This document shows, piece after piece, positions 50,351-61,058 of a stretch of 64,000 nucleotides of DNA; position 1 is the stretch's first letter, and every line of letters begins with the position of its first letter. Below the pieces are notes generated by a model. It saw only the letters and a program-made list of their open reading frames with translations, searched no databases and was not told where the DNA came from. Source of the DNA: Duganella sp. Root336D2 (GTDB lineage Bacteria; Pseudomonadota; Gammaproteobacteria; Burkholderiales; Burkholderiaceae_D); contig NZ_LMDB01000022.1 of NCBI RefSeq assembly GCF_001425005.1, positions 187,264 to 251,263 of the forward strand, read 5' to 3'. A program made the position numbers and the translations under genes.

Positions 50351-51232
50351 ATGCGTGATGTGGATGCGATTCTGGCGCCGATGCGCCTGGCCATTACCCG
50401 GCCGTCCAGGCTGGCGGGCGTGGTGCGCTATTTCCATGTCGAGTTGCGAAGCCCCGGCGCCGTGCTGGTGCCCGCGTCCCCTTGTCCCATGGTCACCTTC
50501 TTTGTCAGCGGCGGCTCGCGATTCGCCGAAGCCGATGGCCGCGAACGCCTGTATGGCGAGCCCTTCGTCTCCGGACCGCTGACGCAGCACTTTCCCGCCG
50601 TGTGGGAGCCGGGTACCAGCTTCATCAGCGCCGTGATCGAGCCGGGCCAGTTCGGCCGCCTGTTCGACATCCCGCTGGGCGAATTGCGCGACGCCGTGGT
50701 GCCGCTGGCCGACGCGGCTCCCGAATGGCGCGGCGCGGCAGAGCTGGAGCACCGGTTGCGTGCCGGCGCTGGTAGTGCAGCCTGGGTCGCGCTGATGGGC
50801 GATTGGCTGTTGCAGCGCCTGGCCGCGCGCGAACAACGGCTGGCGCGTGGGCATGCTCCACTCGTGCTGCCGCCGGCCTTGCTGGCCCTGCCTACTGATG
50901 AAATAGCTACCCGTTTCGGCATCAGCGTGCGCCAGCTAGAGCGGCGGGTGATGGCCAGCTACGGCCAGAGCATCCGCGACAGCCGCCGCATGATGCGCTA
51001 TGTCCGCGCCTTGTCGCGCATGCTCGGTACGCCGGTGCGGCATGGCGGCCTGACCCGCCTCGCTGTCGACTGCGGCTACCACGACCAGGCGCATATGGTG
51101 CGCGATTTCGTGCTTTTCACCGGCCTTGCGCCGAAGGCCTTGATGCAAGCCGCCAGCGATGCCAGCGGCAGCCTGCGCCTGCTGCGCTATGACGAGGTTT
51201 CGCGCGCCGTCGTCACCCGCGAGCGTTATTAG
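50351..51232 (+). CDS. AraC-family transcriptional regulator
   Basis: About 293 residues from the ATG at 50351; an in-frame ATG at 50342 overlaps a TATAAT hexamer (50338-50343), which would be the promoter if 50351 is used. The N-terminal sensor half (FVSGGSRFAEADG, PLTQHFPAVWEPG) resembles DUF6597-type AraC proteins. The C-terminal half has the two helix-turn-helix units (ATRFGISVRQLERRV and LTRLAVDCGYHDQAHMVRDF). Its regulon is unknown; the NuoB-like gene 80 bases downstream on the same strand is a candidate. Confidence 0.88.
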   Translation: MRDVDAILAPMRLAITRPSRLAGVVRYFHVELRSPGAVLVPASPCPMVTFFVSGGSRFAEADGRERLYGEPFVSGPLTQHFPAVWEPGTSFISAVIEPGQFGRLFDIPLGELRDAVVPLADAAPEWRGAAELEHRLRAGAGSAAWVALMGDWLLQRLAAREQRLARGHAPLVLPPALLALPTDEIATRFGISVRQLERRVMASYGQSIRDSRRMMRYVRALSRMLGTPVRHGGLTRLAVDCGYHDQAHMVRDFVLFTGLAPKALMQAASDASGSLRLLRYDEVSRAVVTRERY

Positions 51233-51312
51233 TACGCGGCGGGTGTCGCATCCATACAATATTTCTTGCGTACTCCCCGCTATCGTAGCGACGCTACTGA
51301 AAGGGGAACGAA

Positions 51313-51801
51313 ATGGAACTGGATGCTACTCTGGAGCGCGACGGCTACGTACTCGCTTCGCTGGACTCGCTGATGGAAACGGTCCGCACCAACAGCCTGT
51401 GGTACCTGAGCTTCGGCCTGGCCTGCTGTGCGGTGGAGATGATGCAAGCGGCATCGGCGCGCTATGACATGGACCGCTTCGGCATGTGCCCGCGGCCTTC
51501 GCCGCGCCAGGCCGACCTGATGATCGTGGCCGGCACCCTGACCAACAAGATGGCGCGCGCCATGCGCAAGGTGTACGACCAGATGCCCGAGCCGCGCTAT
51601 GTGGTGTCGATGGGATCCTGCGCCAATGGCGGCGGCTATTACCACTACTCGTATTCGGTGGTGCGCGGCTGCGACCGCATCGTGCCGGTCGATGTCTACG
51701 TGCCCGGCTGCCCGCCGACGCCGGAAGCCTTGCTGTACGGCCTGATGCAGCTGCAGCGGAAAGCCCGGCGCGGCGAGCGCGCCGTCATGCTGCGCGACTA
51801 G
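51313..51801 (+). CDS. Stand-alone NuoB-like protein (NADH-quinone oxidoreductase subunit B paralogue)
   Basis: 162 residues, the length of complex I NuoB. All four N2-type [4Fe-4S] ligand positions look intact: the CC pair in [11 protein letters not shown], the cysteine in [15 protein letters not shown], and that in [12 protein letters not shown]. No other nuo genes are near, so this is an orphan copy in addition to the one expected in a full nuo operon elsewhere. It converges on and overlaps the hydroxyisourate hydrolase gene by four bases. Its role is unknown: a spare subunit, or partner of another oxidoreductase. Confidence 0.9.
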   Translation: MELDATLERDGYVLASLDSLMETVRTNSLWYLSFGLACCAVEMMQAASARYDMDRFGMCPRPSPRQADLMIVAGTLTNKMARAMRKVYDQMPEPRYVVSMGSCANGGGYYHYSYSVVRGCDRIVPVDVYVPGCPPTPEALLYGLMQLQRKARRGERAVMLRD

Positions 51802-52142
51802 CTGCCGCGGTAAGTGGAGTACGACCAGGGCGACACCACCAGCGGCACATGGTAGTTCTGGTCGGCGTGCGCGATGCCGAAGGCGATCGTCACTTCATCG
51901 AGAAAGCGCGGCTCCGGCAAGTCCACGCCTGCTGCGGCGAAATAGTCGCCTGCGCCAAACACCAGCCGGTACTGGCCGGGTTGCATGGCGGCTCCCTCCA
52001 ATAGCGGCGCGCTGCAGCGGCCGTCGGCATTGGTCACATCTTCCTTTACCAGCGAGCCATCGGCGCGGTACAGGGCGATGCGCACGCCGGCGGCTGGCCT
52101 GCCATTGGCGGTATCCAGGACGTGAGTGCTCAGTTTTCCCAT
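51798..52142 (-). CDS. 5-hydroxyisourate hydrolase (transthyretin-like)
   Basis: 114 residues from the ATG at 52142. Hydrolyses 5-hydroxyisourate, the product of urate oxidase, to OHCU. N-terminal [14 protein letters not shown] (active-site His), TNADGRC and the C-terminal YRGS signature are intact. No signal peptide is seen, so it is cytoplasmic. It diverges from puuE across a 94-base region with two copies of GATATACC. The symbols hiuH, uraH and pucM are all used for this family. Confidence 0.94.
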   Translation of the reverse strand: MGKLSTHVLDTANGRPAAGVRIALYRADGSLVKEDVTNADGRCSAPLLEGAAMQPGQYRLVFGAGDYFAAAGVDLPEPRFLDEVTIAFGIAHADQNYHVPLVVSPWSYSTYRGS

Positions 52143-52174
52143 TTTGCATTCCTTATTTTGCTTATCCGGCAGAT

Positions 52175-52218
52175 GATATACCGGTGCCATAACGCCAATA
52201 TATTATTGAGGATATACC
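52175..52218. promoter_or_regulatory. Direct repeat GATATACC between hiuH-like gene and puuE
   Basis: GATATACC occurs at 52175-52182 and 52211-52218, 36 bases apart, inside the divergent control region of the two ring-opening genes. The surrounding DNA is AT-rich (TATATTATT). These may be sites for a shared purine-responsive regulator, but the motif also resembles -10-like sequence. Confidence 0.35.
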
Positions 52219-52236
52219 TTTCATCCCGGACCTATC

Positions 52237-53187
52237 ATGAGCAACTACCCGCGCGACCTCGTCGGCTACGGCCCCAATCCACCCCATCCGCAATGGCCCG
52301 GCCAGGCCCGCGTCGCCCTGCAATTCGTGCTGAATTACGAAGAGGGCGGCGAGAACTGTGTGCTGCACGGGGACCAGGCGTCGGAAACCTTCCTGTCCGA
52401 GATCATCGGCGCCGCGGCCTTCCAGAGCCGCCATATGAGCATGGAGTCGATCTATGAATACGGCTCGCGCGCCGGCCTGTGGCGCCTCCTGCGCATGTTC
52501 GAGGAGCGCAAGTTGCCGCTGACCGTCTTCGGCGTGTCGATGGCTTTGCAGCGCCACCCGGAAGCGGTGGCCGCCTTCCGGGAACTGGGCCACGAGATTG
52601 CCTGCCACGGCCTGCGCTGGATCACTTACCAGAACATGGACGAGGAAACCGAGCGCGCGCATATGAAGGAAGCGGTGCAGATCATCCAGGAGCTGACCGG
52701 CAGCGCGCCGCTGGGCTGGTATACCGGCCGCGATTCGCCCAATACGCGCCGCCTGGTGGTGGAACACGGCGGCTTCCGCTACGATGCCGATTATTACGGC
52801 GACGATTTGCCGTTCTGGCAGGAAGTGGCGCATACCGGCGCCGACGGCAAGCCAGCCATCACCCCGCAGCTGATCGTGCCCTACACGCTCGACACCAACG
52901 ATATGCGCTTTGCCGCCATGCAAGGCTTTAACAGCGGCACCCAATTCTTCGATTACCTCAAGGACGCATTCGACGTACTCTATAAGGAAGGGGACCCGAA
53001 CGGCCTGAACCAGCCGAAAATGCTGTCGATCGGCCTGCACTGCCGCCTGGTGGGGCGTCCGGCGCGCGCGGCCGCATTGGCACGTTTCCTTGACTATGTG
53101 CAAAGCCACGACAAGGTGTGGATCACCCGCCGCATCGATATCGCCGAGCACTGGCACAAGCACCATCCGCATATGCGAAACGCCTGA
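52237..53187 (+). CDS. puuE: Allantoinase PuuE (polysaccharide-deacetylase fold)
   Basis: 316 residues. PuuE-type allantoinases hydrolyse allantoin to allantoate and are unrelated to the amidohydrolase AllB. NYPRDLVGYGPNPPHPQWPG at the N terminus, NYEEGGENCVLHGD, HEIACHGLRW and WYTGRDSPNTRRL are diagnostic. The metal site of the deacetylase fold is around these histidine motifs. It is divergent from the hydroxyisourate hydrolase and upstream of xdhA, fitting urate degradation. Confidence 0.95.
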   Translation: MSNYPRDLVGYGPNPPHPQWPGQARVALQFVLNYEEGGENCVLHGDQASETFLSEIIGAAAFQSRHMSMESIYEYGSRAGLWRLLRMFEERKLPLTVFGVSMALQRHPEAVAAFRELGHEIACHGLRWITYQNMDEETERAHMKEAVQIIQELTGSAPLGWYTGRDSPNTRRLVVEHGGFRYDADYYGDDLPFWQEVAHTGADGKPAITPQLIVPYTLDTNDMRFAAMQGFNSGTQFFDYLKDAFDVLYKEGDPNGLNQPKMLSIGLHCRLVGRPARAAALARFLDYVQSHDKVWITRRIDIAEHWHKHHPHMRNA

Positions 53188-53265
53188 TATTCAAAATCAG
53201 AGATTTCTTATATGGCCGGGGTCCGGTAATGTTATCTTGCAAGCTAGGAGACCTGCGAGGACAAG

Positions 53266-54732
<1,467 letters not shown>

Positions 54733-54741
54733 GGAGGCAAA

Positions 54742-57081
54742 ATGAACCATCCCGTCACGCCTGAACTGAAGGCCGCCACCTGGACCGGCGTCGGCATTCC
54801 GCGCGCGCATGAATCGGCCGAGCTGCATGTGCTGGGCCAGGCAACCTATACCGACGATATCCTGGAAGTGCAGGGCACCCTGCACGCGGCGCTCGGCCTG
54901 TCGTCCAAAGCCCATGCCCGCATTACTTCGCTGGACCTGGATGCGGTGCGCGCCGCGCCCGGCGTGGTTGCGGTGTATACGGTCGCCGACATCCCGGGCA
55001 CCAATGACTGCGGCCCGATCATCCACGACGACCCGATCCTGGCCGACGGCCTGGTGCAGTACGTAGGCCAGCCGATTTTCATCGTGGTCGCTGATTCGCA
55101 CACCAATGCGCGGCGTGCCGCCAAGCGCGGCGTAGTTGGCTACCAAGAGTTGCCGGCGATCCTGACGCCGCAACAGGCCAAGGCTGCTGCTTCGTATGTG
55201 CTGCCGCCAATGAAGCTGCTGCGCGGCGACGCGCAGGCGGCGTTCGAGAAAGCGCCGCACACGGTCAAGGGCCAGCTCTACGTCGGCGGCCAGGAACAGT
55301 TTTACCTGGAAGGCCAGATCGCCTACGCCATCCCGAAAGAGGGCAAGGCCATGCTGGTGCAATGCTCGACCCAGCACCCAAGCGAAATGCAGCACGTGGT
55401 GGCGCATGCGCTGGGCCTGCATTCGCACCATGTGACGGTGGAATGCCGCCGCATGGGCGGCGGCTTCGGCGGCAAGGAGTCGCAATCGGCATTGTGGGCC
55501 GCTGCCGCGGCCATTGCTGCAAAGCGCACCGGCAAGCCGGTCAAGCTGCGCGCCGACCGCGATGACGACATGCTGGTGACCGGCAAGCGCCACTGCTTCT
55601 ATTACGAGTACGAAGTCGGCTACGACGACGCGGGCCGCATCGTGGCGGCCAAGGTCGACATGACTTCGCGCGCCGGCTATTCGGCCGACCTGTCGGGCCC
55701 CGTTGCAACGCGCGCGGTCTGCCACTTCGACAATACCTATTACCTGTCGGACGTGGAAATCCATGCCGCCTGCGGCAAGACCAATACCCAGTCGAACACC
55801 GCCTTCCGCGGTTTCGGCGGCCCGCAGGGCGCTATCGCAATCGAATACGTGATCGACGAGATCGCGCGCAACCTGGGCCAGGATCCGCTGGATATCCGCC
55901 GCCTGAATTTCTACGGCAAGACCGAGCGCAATGAGACGCCGTACGGGCAAGTGATCGTCGATAACGTGATCCACGAGCTGGTGGCGGAGCTTGAGCAAAG
56001 CAGCGAATACCGCGCGCGCCGCGCCGCGGCTGCCGCCTACAACGCGGCCAGCCCGGTGCTGAAGCGCGGCCTGGCGCTGACCCCGGTCAAGTTCGGTATC
56101 GCCTTCAATGTGACCCATCTCAACCAGGCCGGCGCGCTGGTGCATGTCTATGTCGATGGTTCGGTGCTGGTCAACCATGGCGGTACCGAGATGGGGCAGG
56201 GCATCAACACCAAGGTGCTGCAGGTGGTCGCGCATGAGCTGGGCCTGGACCTGGAGCGCGTGCGCATCACGGCAACCGATACCAGCAAGGTGGCAAATAC
56301 TTCGGCCACGGCGGCTTCCACCGGCGCGGACCTGAACGGCAAGGCGGCACAGGATGCGGCGTGCCAGATCCGCGAGCGGCTGGCGGCATTTGCTGCGAAA
56401 ACGCTGGGCGGCGAGACGGCTGATGTGCGCTTCTTTGCCAACGAAATCCACGTCAATGGCCAGAGCGTACCGTTCGAAGCGCTGGTGCAGAAGGCCTACC
56501 TGGCGCGCGTGCAGCTCTGGTCCGACGGGTTCTACGCGACGCCCAACCTGCACTGGGACCCGAAGACCATGAACGGCCATCCGTTCTCTTACTACGCTTA
56601 TGGCGCCGCAGTGGCGGAAGTGGTGGTCGATACCCTGACCGGGGAATGGAAGCTGCTGCGCGCCGACGCGCTGTACGATGCCGGGCAGTCGCTGAACCCG
56701 GCCATCGATATCGGCCAGGTCGAGGGCGCCTTCATCCAGGGCATGGGCTGGCTGACCACCGAGCAGCTGTGGTGGAATGGCGCCGGCAAGCTGATGACGC
56801 ATGCACCGTCCACTTACAAGATTCCCGGCATTTCGGATTGCCCGGAAGATTTCCGCGTCAAGCTGTTCCAGAACCGTAACGTGGAGGATTCGATCCATCG
56901 CTCGAAAGCTGTGGGTGAGCCGCCGCTGCTGCTGCCGTTCTCGGTATTCTTTGCCATCCGCGATGCGATTTCCGCAGTCGGCGGGCATCGCGTCAATCCT
57001 CCGCTGAACGCGCCGGCGACCAGCGAAGAAATCCTGCGCGCCATCGCGGCAGTTGAAGCCGCAGTTGCAGCGGCAGGCTGA
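54742..57081 (+). CDS. xdhB: Xanthine dehydrogenase molybdopterin subunit XdhB
   Basis: 779 residues, the catalytic molybdenum-cofactor subunit. Family motifs seen: GGGFGGKESQ, FRGFGGPQGA (substrate-site arginine region), GTEMGQGINTK and GEPPLLLPFSVFFAIRDA near the C-terminal active-site glutamate. The size and motifs match XdhB of Pseudomonas and Burkholderiales. It follows xdhA after nine bases with an AAGGAGG ribosome site; xdhC starts one base after its stop. Confidence 0.97.
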   Translation: MNHPVTPELKAATWTGVGIPRAHESAELHVLGQATYTDDILEVQGTLHAALGLSSKAHARITSLDLDAVRAAPGVVAVYTVADIPGTNDCGPIIHDDPILADGLVQYVGQPIFIVVADSHTNARRAAKRGVVGYQELPAILTPQQAKAAASYVLPPMKLLRGDAQAAFEKAPHTVKGQLYVGGQEQFYLEGQIAYAIPKEGKAMLVQCSTQHPSEMQHVVAHALGLHSHHVTVECRRMGGGFGGKESQSALWAAAAAIAAKRTGKPVKLRADRDDDMLVTGKRHCFYYEYEVGYDDAGRIVAAKVDMTSRAGYSADLSGPVATRAVCHFDNTYYLSDVEIHAACGKTNTQSNTAFRGFGGPQGAIAIEYVIDEIARNLGQDPLDIRRLNFYGKTERNETPYGQVIVDNVIHELVAELEQSSEYRARRAAAAAYNAASPVLKRGLALTPVKFGIAFNVTHLNQAGALVHVYVDGSVLVNHGGTEMGQGINTKVLQVVAHELGLDLERVRITATDTSKVANTSATAASTGADLNGKAAQDAACQIRERLAAFAAKTLGGETADVRFFANEIHVNGQSVPFEALVQKAYLARVQLWSDGFYATPNLHWDPKTMNGHPFSYYAYGAAVAEVVVDTLTGEWKLLRADALYDAGQSLNPAIDIGQVEGAFIQGMGWLTTEQLWWNGAGKLMTHAPSTYKIPGISDCPEDFRVKLFQNRNVEDSIHRSKAVGEPPLLLPFSVFFAIRDAISAVGGHRVNPPLNAPATSEEILRAIAAVEAAVAAAG

Positions 57082-57082
57082 C

Positions 57083-58015
57083 ATGGCTGACTGGTTGACG
57101 CCAGCCGGGGAAGCGGCGGTTCTCGTCACGGTCGCGCGCGCCGAAGGTTCGGTGCCGCGCGAGGCGGGGACGCATATGCTGGTCACCGCCAGCGGCCGGT
57201 TCGACACGATCGGCGGCGGCCACCTGGAGCACAAGGCTTTCGACATTGCCCGCGAAATGATTGCCGCCCAGCGCGCCGGCCGCCCGGTGACGCCGCACCT
57301 TGAACGCTTCCCGCTGGGCCCAAGCCTGGGCCAATGCTGCGGCGGCGTTGTCTGGTTGCTGTTCGAAGCGGTAAGCGGTGGACTGGAAGAGGTCCTGGCG
57401 CAGCTGGATCTGCGGCGCCGGGAGGATAGCTGCCGCATCACCGCCATCGACGGCCAAGCGGAATGCAGGCTCGTGGCCGAGGAGCATAAGGAAACCCACA
57501 TCCGTACCGACGCCGACGGCCGCCGCTGGCTGGTCGACCCGGTCAAAGCACCGCGTGCCCACCTCGTCCTGTTTGGCGCGGGCCACGTCGGCGCCGCCAT
57601 CGTGCGCGCCCTTGCCGAGCTGCCGTGTACCGTTACCTGGGTCGACGAGCGCGACGCCATGTTCCCGCCTGAAGTGCCGGGCAACGTCACCATCGAGGCC
57701 ACCGACACGCCGGAAGCCTGCATCGACGAGGCGCCCGACAACGCCAGCTACCTGGTCCTGACCCACAGCCACGCGCTGGACCTGCAACTGACCGAGGCCA
57801 TCCTGCGCCGACCCAAGGTTGGCTGGTTCGGCCTGATCGGCTCCAAAACCAAGCGCGCCCAGTTTACCTCCCGCCTCGAGGTCAAGGGGCTGGGCACGCA
57901 AAACATGGTATGCCCGATCGGCCTACCGGGTATCATCGACAAGGCCCCAGCGGTGATTGCCGCTTCGGTTGCCGCCCAATTACTGATGGTCTGGGAATCC
58001 CAGGCGAAAGACTAA
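57083..58015 (+). CDS. xdhC: XDH accessory protein XdhC (molybdenum cofactor insertion)
   Basis: 310 residues from the ATG at 57083, right after the xdhB stop; the longer in-frame reading starts inside xdhB. XdhC binds molybdopterin, promotes its sulfuration and loads XdhB. The N-terminal XdhC/CoxI domain (ARAEGSVPREAGTHMLV, IGGGHLEH, LGPSLGQCCGG) and the C-terminal Rossmann-like domain (LVLFGAGHVGAA, GLIGSKTKRA) are both present. guaD begins three bases on. Confidence 0.95.
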   Translation: MADWLTPAGEAAVLVTVARAEGSVPREAGTHMLVTASGRFDTIGGGHLEHKAFDIAREMIAAQRAGRPVTPHLERFPLGPSLGQCCGGVVWLLFEAVSGGLEEVLAQLDLRRREDSCRITAIDGQAECRLVAEEHKETHIRTDADGRRWLVDPVKAPRAHLVLFGAGHVGAAIVRALAELPCTVTWVDERDAMFPPEVPGNVTIEATDTPEACIDEAPDNASYLVLTHSHALDLQLTEAILRRPKVGWFGLIGSKTKRAQFTSRLEVKGLGTQNMVCPIGLPGIIDKAPAVIAASVAAQLLMVWESQAKD

Positions 58016-58018
58016 GCA

Positions 58019-59326
58019 ATGAGCAAAACCACCAGCGTGCAGGCCTACCGAGCAGGCTTGCTGCATTTTCACGCCGATCCGGCCTTCATCGAACGCGCCC
58101 ATGCCTGGCACGAAGACGGCCTGCTGATCGTGGCAGACGGCAAGGTGCAAGCTGCCGGCGATTACGCCACGCTGGCGCCGACCCTGCCGCCGGGCACGGA
58201 GGTCAAGGACTATCGCGGCAAGATCATCATGCCCGGCTTTATCGACTCCCATGTGCATTACCCGCAGACCGATATGATCGCCTCGCCGGCGCCCGGCCTG
58301 CTGCCATGGCTGGAGCAATACACTTTCCCGACCGAGCGCCAGTTCGCCGACCCGGCGCATGGCGCCCAGGTGGCCGAGTTTTTCCTCGATGAACTGCTGC
58401 GCAATGGCACCACCACGGCCATGGTCTACGGCACCGTGCATCCGCAATCGGTGGACGCCTTCTTCGCCGCCAGTGAAAAGCGCGACCTGCGCATGATCGC
58501 CGGTAAAGTCATGATGGACCGCCATTGCCCCGACTTCCTGTGCGATACCGCCGAAAGCGGCGCGGAGGAGACCGAAGCCCTGATCCAGCGCTGGCATAAG
58601 AAGGGGCGTTCTCTGTATGCCATTACTCCGCGCTTCGCCCCGACTTCAACCGAAGCGCAACTGCAGCTGGCCGGCGAGCTGGCGCAGAAGTACCCGGACA
58701 CCTTCCTGCAAACCCACGTCTCGGAAAACAAGGAGGAATGCGCCTGGGTCAAGACACTGTTCCCGCAGGCGCGCAGCTACCTGGACGTGTACGACCGCTA
58801 CGGCATGATGCGTCCGCGCGCCGTCTACGGCCATTGCATCTGGCTGGACGAAACCGACCGCGCCCGCATGGCGGAAACCAAGGCCGCCGCCGCCGTGTGC
58901 CCGACCTCCAACCTGTTCCTCGGCTCCGGCCTGTTCGACTTCGAGCAAGCCGACAAGGCGGGCATGCTGCTGTCGCTGGCGACCGACGTCGGCGCAGGCA
59001 CCTCGTTCAGCATGTTGCAAACGATGAATGAAGCCTATAAAGTAGCGCGCTTGAAGGGCAGCTACCTGCCTGCCATGCGCATGTTCTACCTGGCGACGCT
59101 GGGCGCCGCGCGCAGCCTGCACCTGGACGACACGATCGGCAGCTTTGCCGCCGGCCGCGAAGCGGACTTTATCGTGATCGACCCGCAGGCCACGCCGCTG
59201 CTGGCACGCCGCAGCGCCAATACCGACAGCCTGGAAGAACAGCTGTTCGCACTGGCGCTGCTGGGGGATGACCGTGCCATCGCGGCCACGTATTCGGCGG
59301 GGAGGCTGGTCCACGAAGCACACTAA
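58019..59326 (+). CDS. guaD: Guanine deaminase
   Basis: 435-residue amidohydrolase that converts guanine to xanthine, feeding XdhAB. The metal-binding FIDSHVHYPQTDM (H78, H80), PWLEQYTFPTE, THVSENKEE and YGHCIWLDETD are guanine-deaminase marks. No signal peptide, so cytoplasmic. It lies in the xdhABC-guaD-ada unit, 13 bases before the adenosine deaminase. Confidence 0.95.
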   Translation: MSKTTSVQAYRAGLLHFHADPAFIERAHAWHEDGLLIVADGKVQAAGDYATLAPTLPPGTEVKDYRGKIIMPGFIDSHVHYPQTDMIASPAPGLLPWLEQYTFPTERQFADPAHGAQVAEFFLDELLRNGTTTAMVYGTVHPQSVDAFFAASEKRDLRMIAGKVMMDRHCPDFLCDTAESGAEETEALIQRWHKKGRSLYAITPRFAPTSTEAQLQLAGELAQKYPDTFLQTHVSENKEECAWVKTLFPQARSYLDVYDRYGMMRPRAVYGHCIWLDETDRARMAETKAAAAVCPTSNLFLGSGLFDFEQADKAGMLLSLATDVGAGTSFSMLQTMNEAYKVARLKGSYLPAMRMFYLATLGAARSLHLDDTIGSFAAGREADFIVIDPQATPLLARRSANTDSLEEQLFALALLGDDRAIAATYSAGRLVHEAH

Positions 59327-59339
59327 CAAGGGAACGCCC

Positions 59340-60770
59340 ATGCATAAGAACCTGACTAGCGCGGTGATCGCCGCCGCAATTGCTGCCGCCGTTGCTGTTC
59401 CGTCTGCCAGCGCAGCCTCGAACGCCGAGATCACTGCCCGCCACTTCGCCGCACTGGTCTCTGGCCCGGCGCCGAAGACTGCGGAATTGGCCATGTTCTT
59501 TAACAATATGCCGAAGGGGGCCGACCTGCACCACCATTACTCGGGCTCCATCTACGCCGAGCAATACCTGGAATGGGTCGACAAGCTGGGCTACTGCGTC
59601 GACAAGACCAGCTGGAGCGTGCAGACCGACAAGGCTGCCGACCGCAAGAATTGCGCAACTGTCGCCCAACTCGAGCAAGACCCCGTCGCCTACCGCGAGC
59701 TGCTGCACAAGTGGTCTACCCTGGACTTCTACAACCACAGCGAAAACCAGCTGGCGCCCGACCTGGCCTTTTTCACCACCTTCCCGCGTTTCAACGACGT
59801 TGCCTCGACCAATGGCAATGATGGCCAGAAGCGCCTGAAACAGCGTGCGATCGCGGAAAATGTCAGCTATATCGAAACCGTATTCGAAATCGCCCCGATC
59901 ACCTTCGACGCTGAATTCGACGGCAAGCTGACCGATGAAGCAGCTTTTGCAGCCTACCTGGCCAAACTGGAAGCCAGCCCGGCTTTCGCCAAGGGCATCG
60001 CCGACTACAGCGCCTATGTCGACAGCAGCAGCGCCGGCATCGACGACGACAACTTCACCATGCGCTACCAGCCTTTCGTGCTGCGCTTCCTGTCGCCATC
60101 GATCGTGTTCTCGCAAATGGCGGCGGGCTTCAAGATCGCCAGCCAGAACCCGAAAGTGGTGTCGGTCAATATCGTCGGCGCCGAGCATTATCCGGTGTCG
60201 ATGCGCGACTACCGCCTGCACATGCGCATGTACAAATTCCTGAGCGCTAAATACCCGAACGTGAAGCTGTCGCTGCACGCCGGCGAGCTGGCCCTGGGCC
60301 AGGTGCCGCCGGAAGGCTTGAAGTTCCACATCGCTGAAGCGATCGATGTCGCCGGCGCCAAGCGCATTGGCCACGGCATGGACATCGCCCACGAAAGCCA
60401 GCCGCAAGCCATCCTGAAAAAGATGCGCGAAAAGAATGTGGCGGTGGAAGTGAACCTGACTTCCAACGAGTTCATTCTGGGCGTGAAAGGGGAGGCGCAT
60501 CCGGTCAATATTTACCGCAAATACGGTGTGCCGTTTATCCTCTCGAGCGATGATACCGGCGTTAGCCGCAACACCCTGTCGAACGAGTATGTCTTGTTCG
60601 CGAGCCGCTACAAAACCAGCTATGCCGAGGTGAAAAGGCTTTCATATGACAGCATCCGCTATGCCTTCCTGGCTGAGGCGGATAAGCAACGCCTGACGAA
60701 GCAGCTCGATACCCGGTTCGCCAAGTTCGAGGCAGATATCGCGGAGTTGGGCGCTAAATCCCGCCAGTAA
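59340..60770 (+). CDS. Exported adenosine deaminase
   Basis: 476 residues from the ATG at 59340, which gives a signal peptide (MHKNLTSAVIAAAIAAAVAV...ASAASN); an earlier in-frame start lies in guaD. Motifs of adenosine deaminases: zinc ligands in GADLHHHYSGS (residues ~60-70), SLHAGELALG, RIGHGMDIAHE and LSSDDTGVSR. The protein is longer than the ~340-residue cytoplasmic enzyme, with a larger N-terminal region like secreted/ADGF-type forms. It should make inosine from adenosine in the periplasm or outside the cell. Last gene of the xdhABC-guaD unit. Confidence 0.88.
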   Translation: MHKNLTSAVIAAAIAAAVAVPSASAASNAEITARHFAALVSGPAPKTAELAMFFNNMPKGADLHHHYSGSIYAEQYLEWVDKLGYCVDKTSWSVQTDKAADRKNCATVAQLEQDPVAYRELLHKWSTLDFYNHSENQLAPDLAFFTTFPRFNDVASTNGNDGQKRLKQRAIAENVSYIETVFEIAPITFDAEFDGKLTDEAAFAAYLAKLEASPAFAKGIADYSAYVDSSSAGIDDDNFTMRYQPFVLRFLSPSIVFSQMAAGFKIASQNPKVVSVNIVGAEHYPVSMRDYRLHMRMYKFLSAKYPNVKLSLHAGELALGQVPPEGLKFHIAEAIDVAGAKRIGHGMDIAHESQPQAILKKMREKNVAVEVNLTSNEFILGVKGEAHPVNIYRKYGVPFILSSDDTGVSRNTLSNEYVLFASRYKTSYAEVKRLSYDSIRYAFLAEADKQRLTKQLDTRFAKFEADIAELGAKSRQ

Positions 60771-60783
60771 TTGCAAAAAAACG

Positions 60784-60805
60784 ACAATCCGCTGCGGCGG
60801 ATTGT
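60784..60805. terminator. Hairpin after the adenosine deaminase gene
   Basis: Nine-base arms (60784-60792 and 60797-60805) with a TGCG loop, preceded by seven A. The A-run makes it a terminator for minus-strand reads; for the + strand it lacks a T-tract and may only stabilise the mRNA end. Confidence 0.45.
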
Positions 60806-60912
60806 TGTCCTCCCATTATGCAATGTAGCGCATTTGCTACAGTTTGACCTGCCTGAAGCAGCCAATTGCTTCATTCCGAAAATTAGAAAATTTCATTCGG
60901 AGCCGGCTCACA

Positions 60913-60918
60913 TATAAT
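60913..60918 (+). promoter_or_regulatory. Candidate -10 element of the TonB receptor gene
   Basis: Consensus TATAAT with TTTCAT at 60891-60896 as a possible -35 at 16-base spacing. The start codon is about 195 bases downstream. Confidence 0.4.
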
Positions 60919-61039
60919 GCCGCCTTACTAAATAAGAGCGCACAGCTTCCCTTATTGTCTATTTATTTCGGCAACGAATAAATCGCTTAGGGAAAACATA
61001 TTTGTCGCCTCAGTCGCACCCATGCAATAGTGGTTCCTT

Positions 61040-61058
61040 GTCATGCTAGCGTCATGCT
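61040..61058 (+). promoter_or_regulatory. GTCATGCT direct repeat upstream of the TonB receptor
   Basis: Two copies of GTCATGCT at 61040-61047 and 61051-61058, 11 bases apart (one helical turn), ending 54 bases before the ATG. The arrangement suggests two half-sites on one DNA face. Confidence 0.3.
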
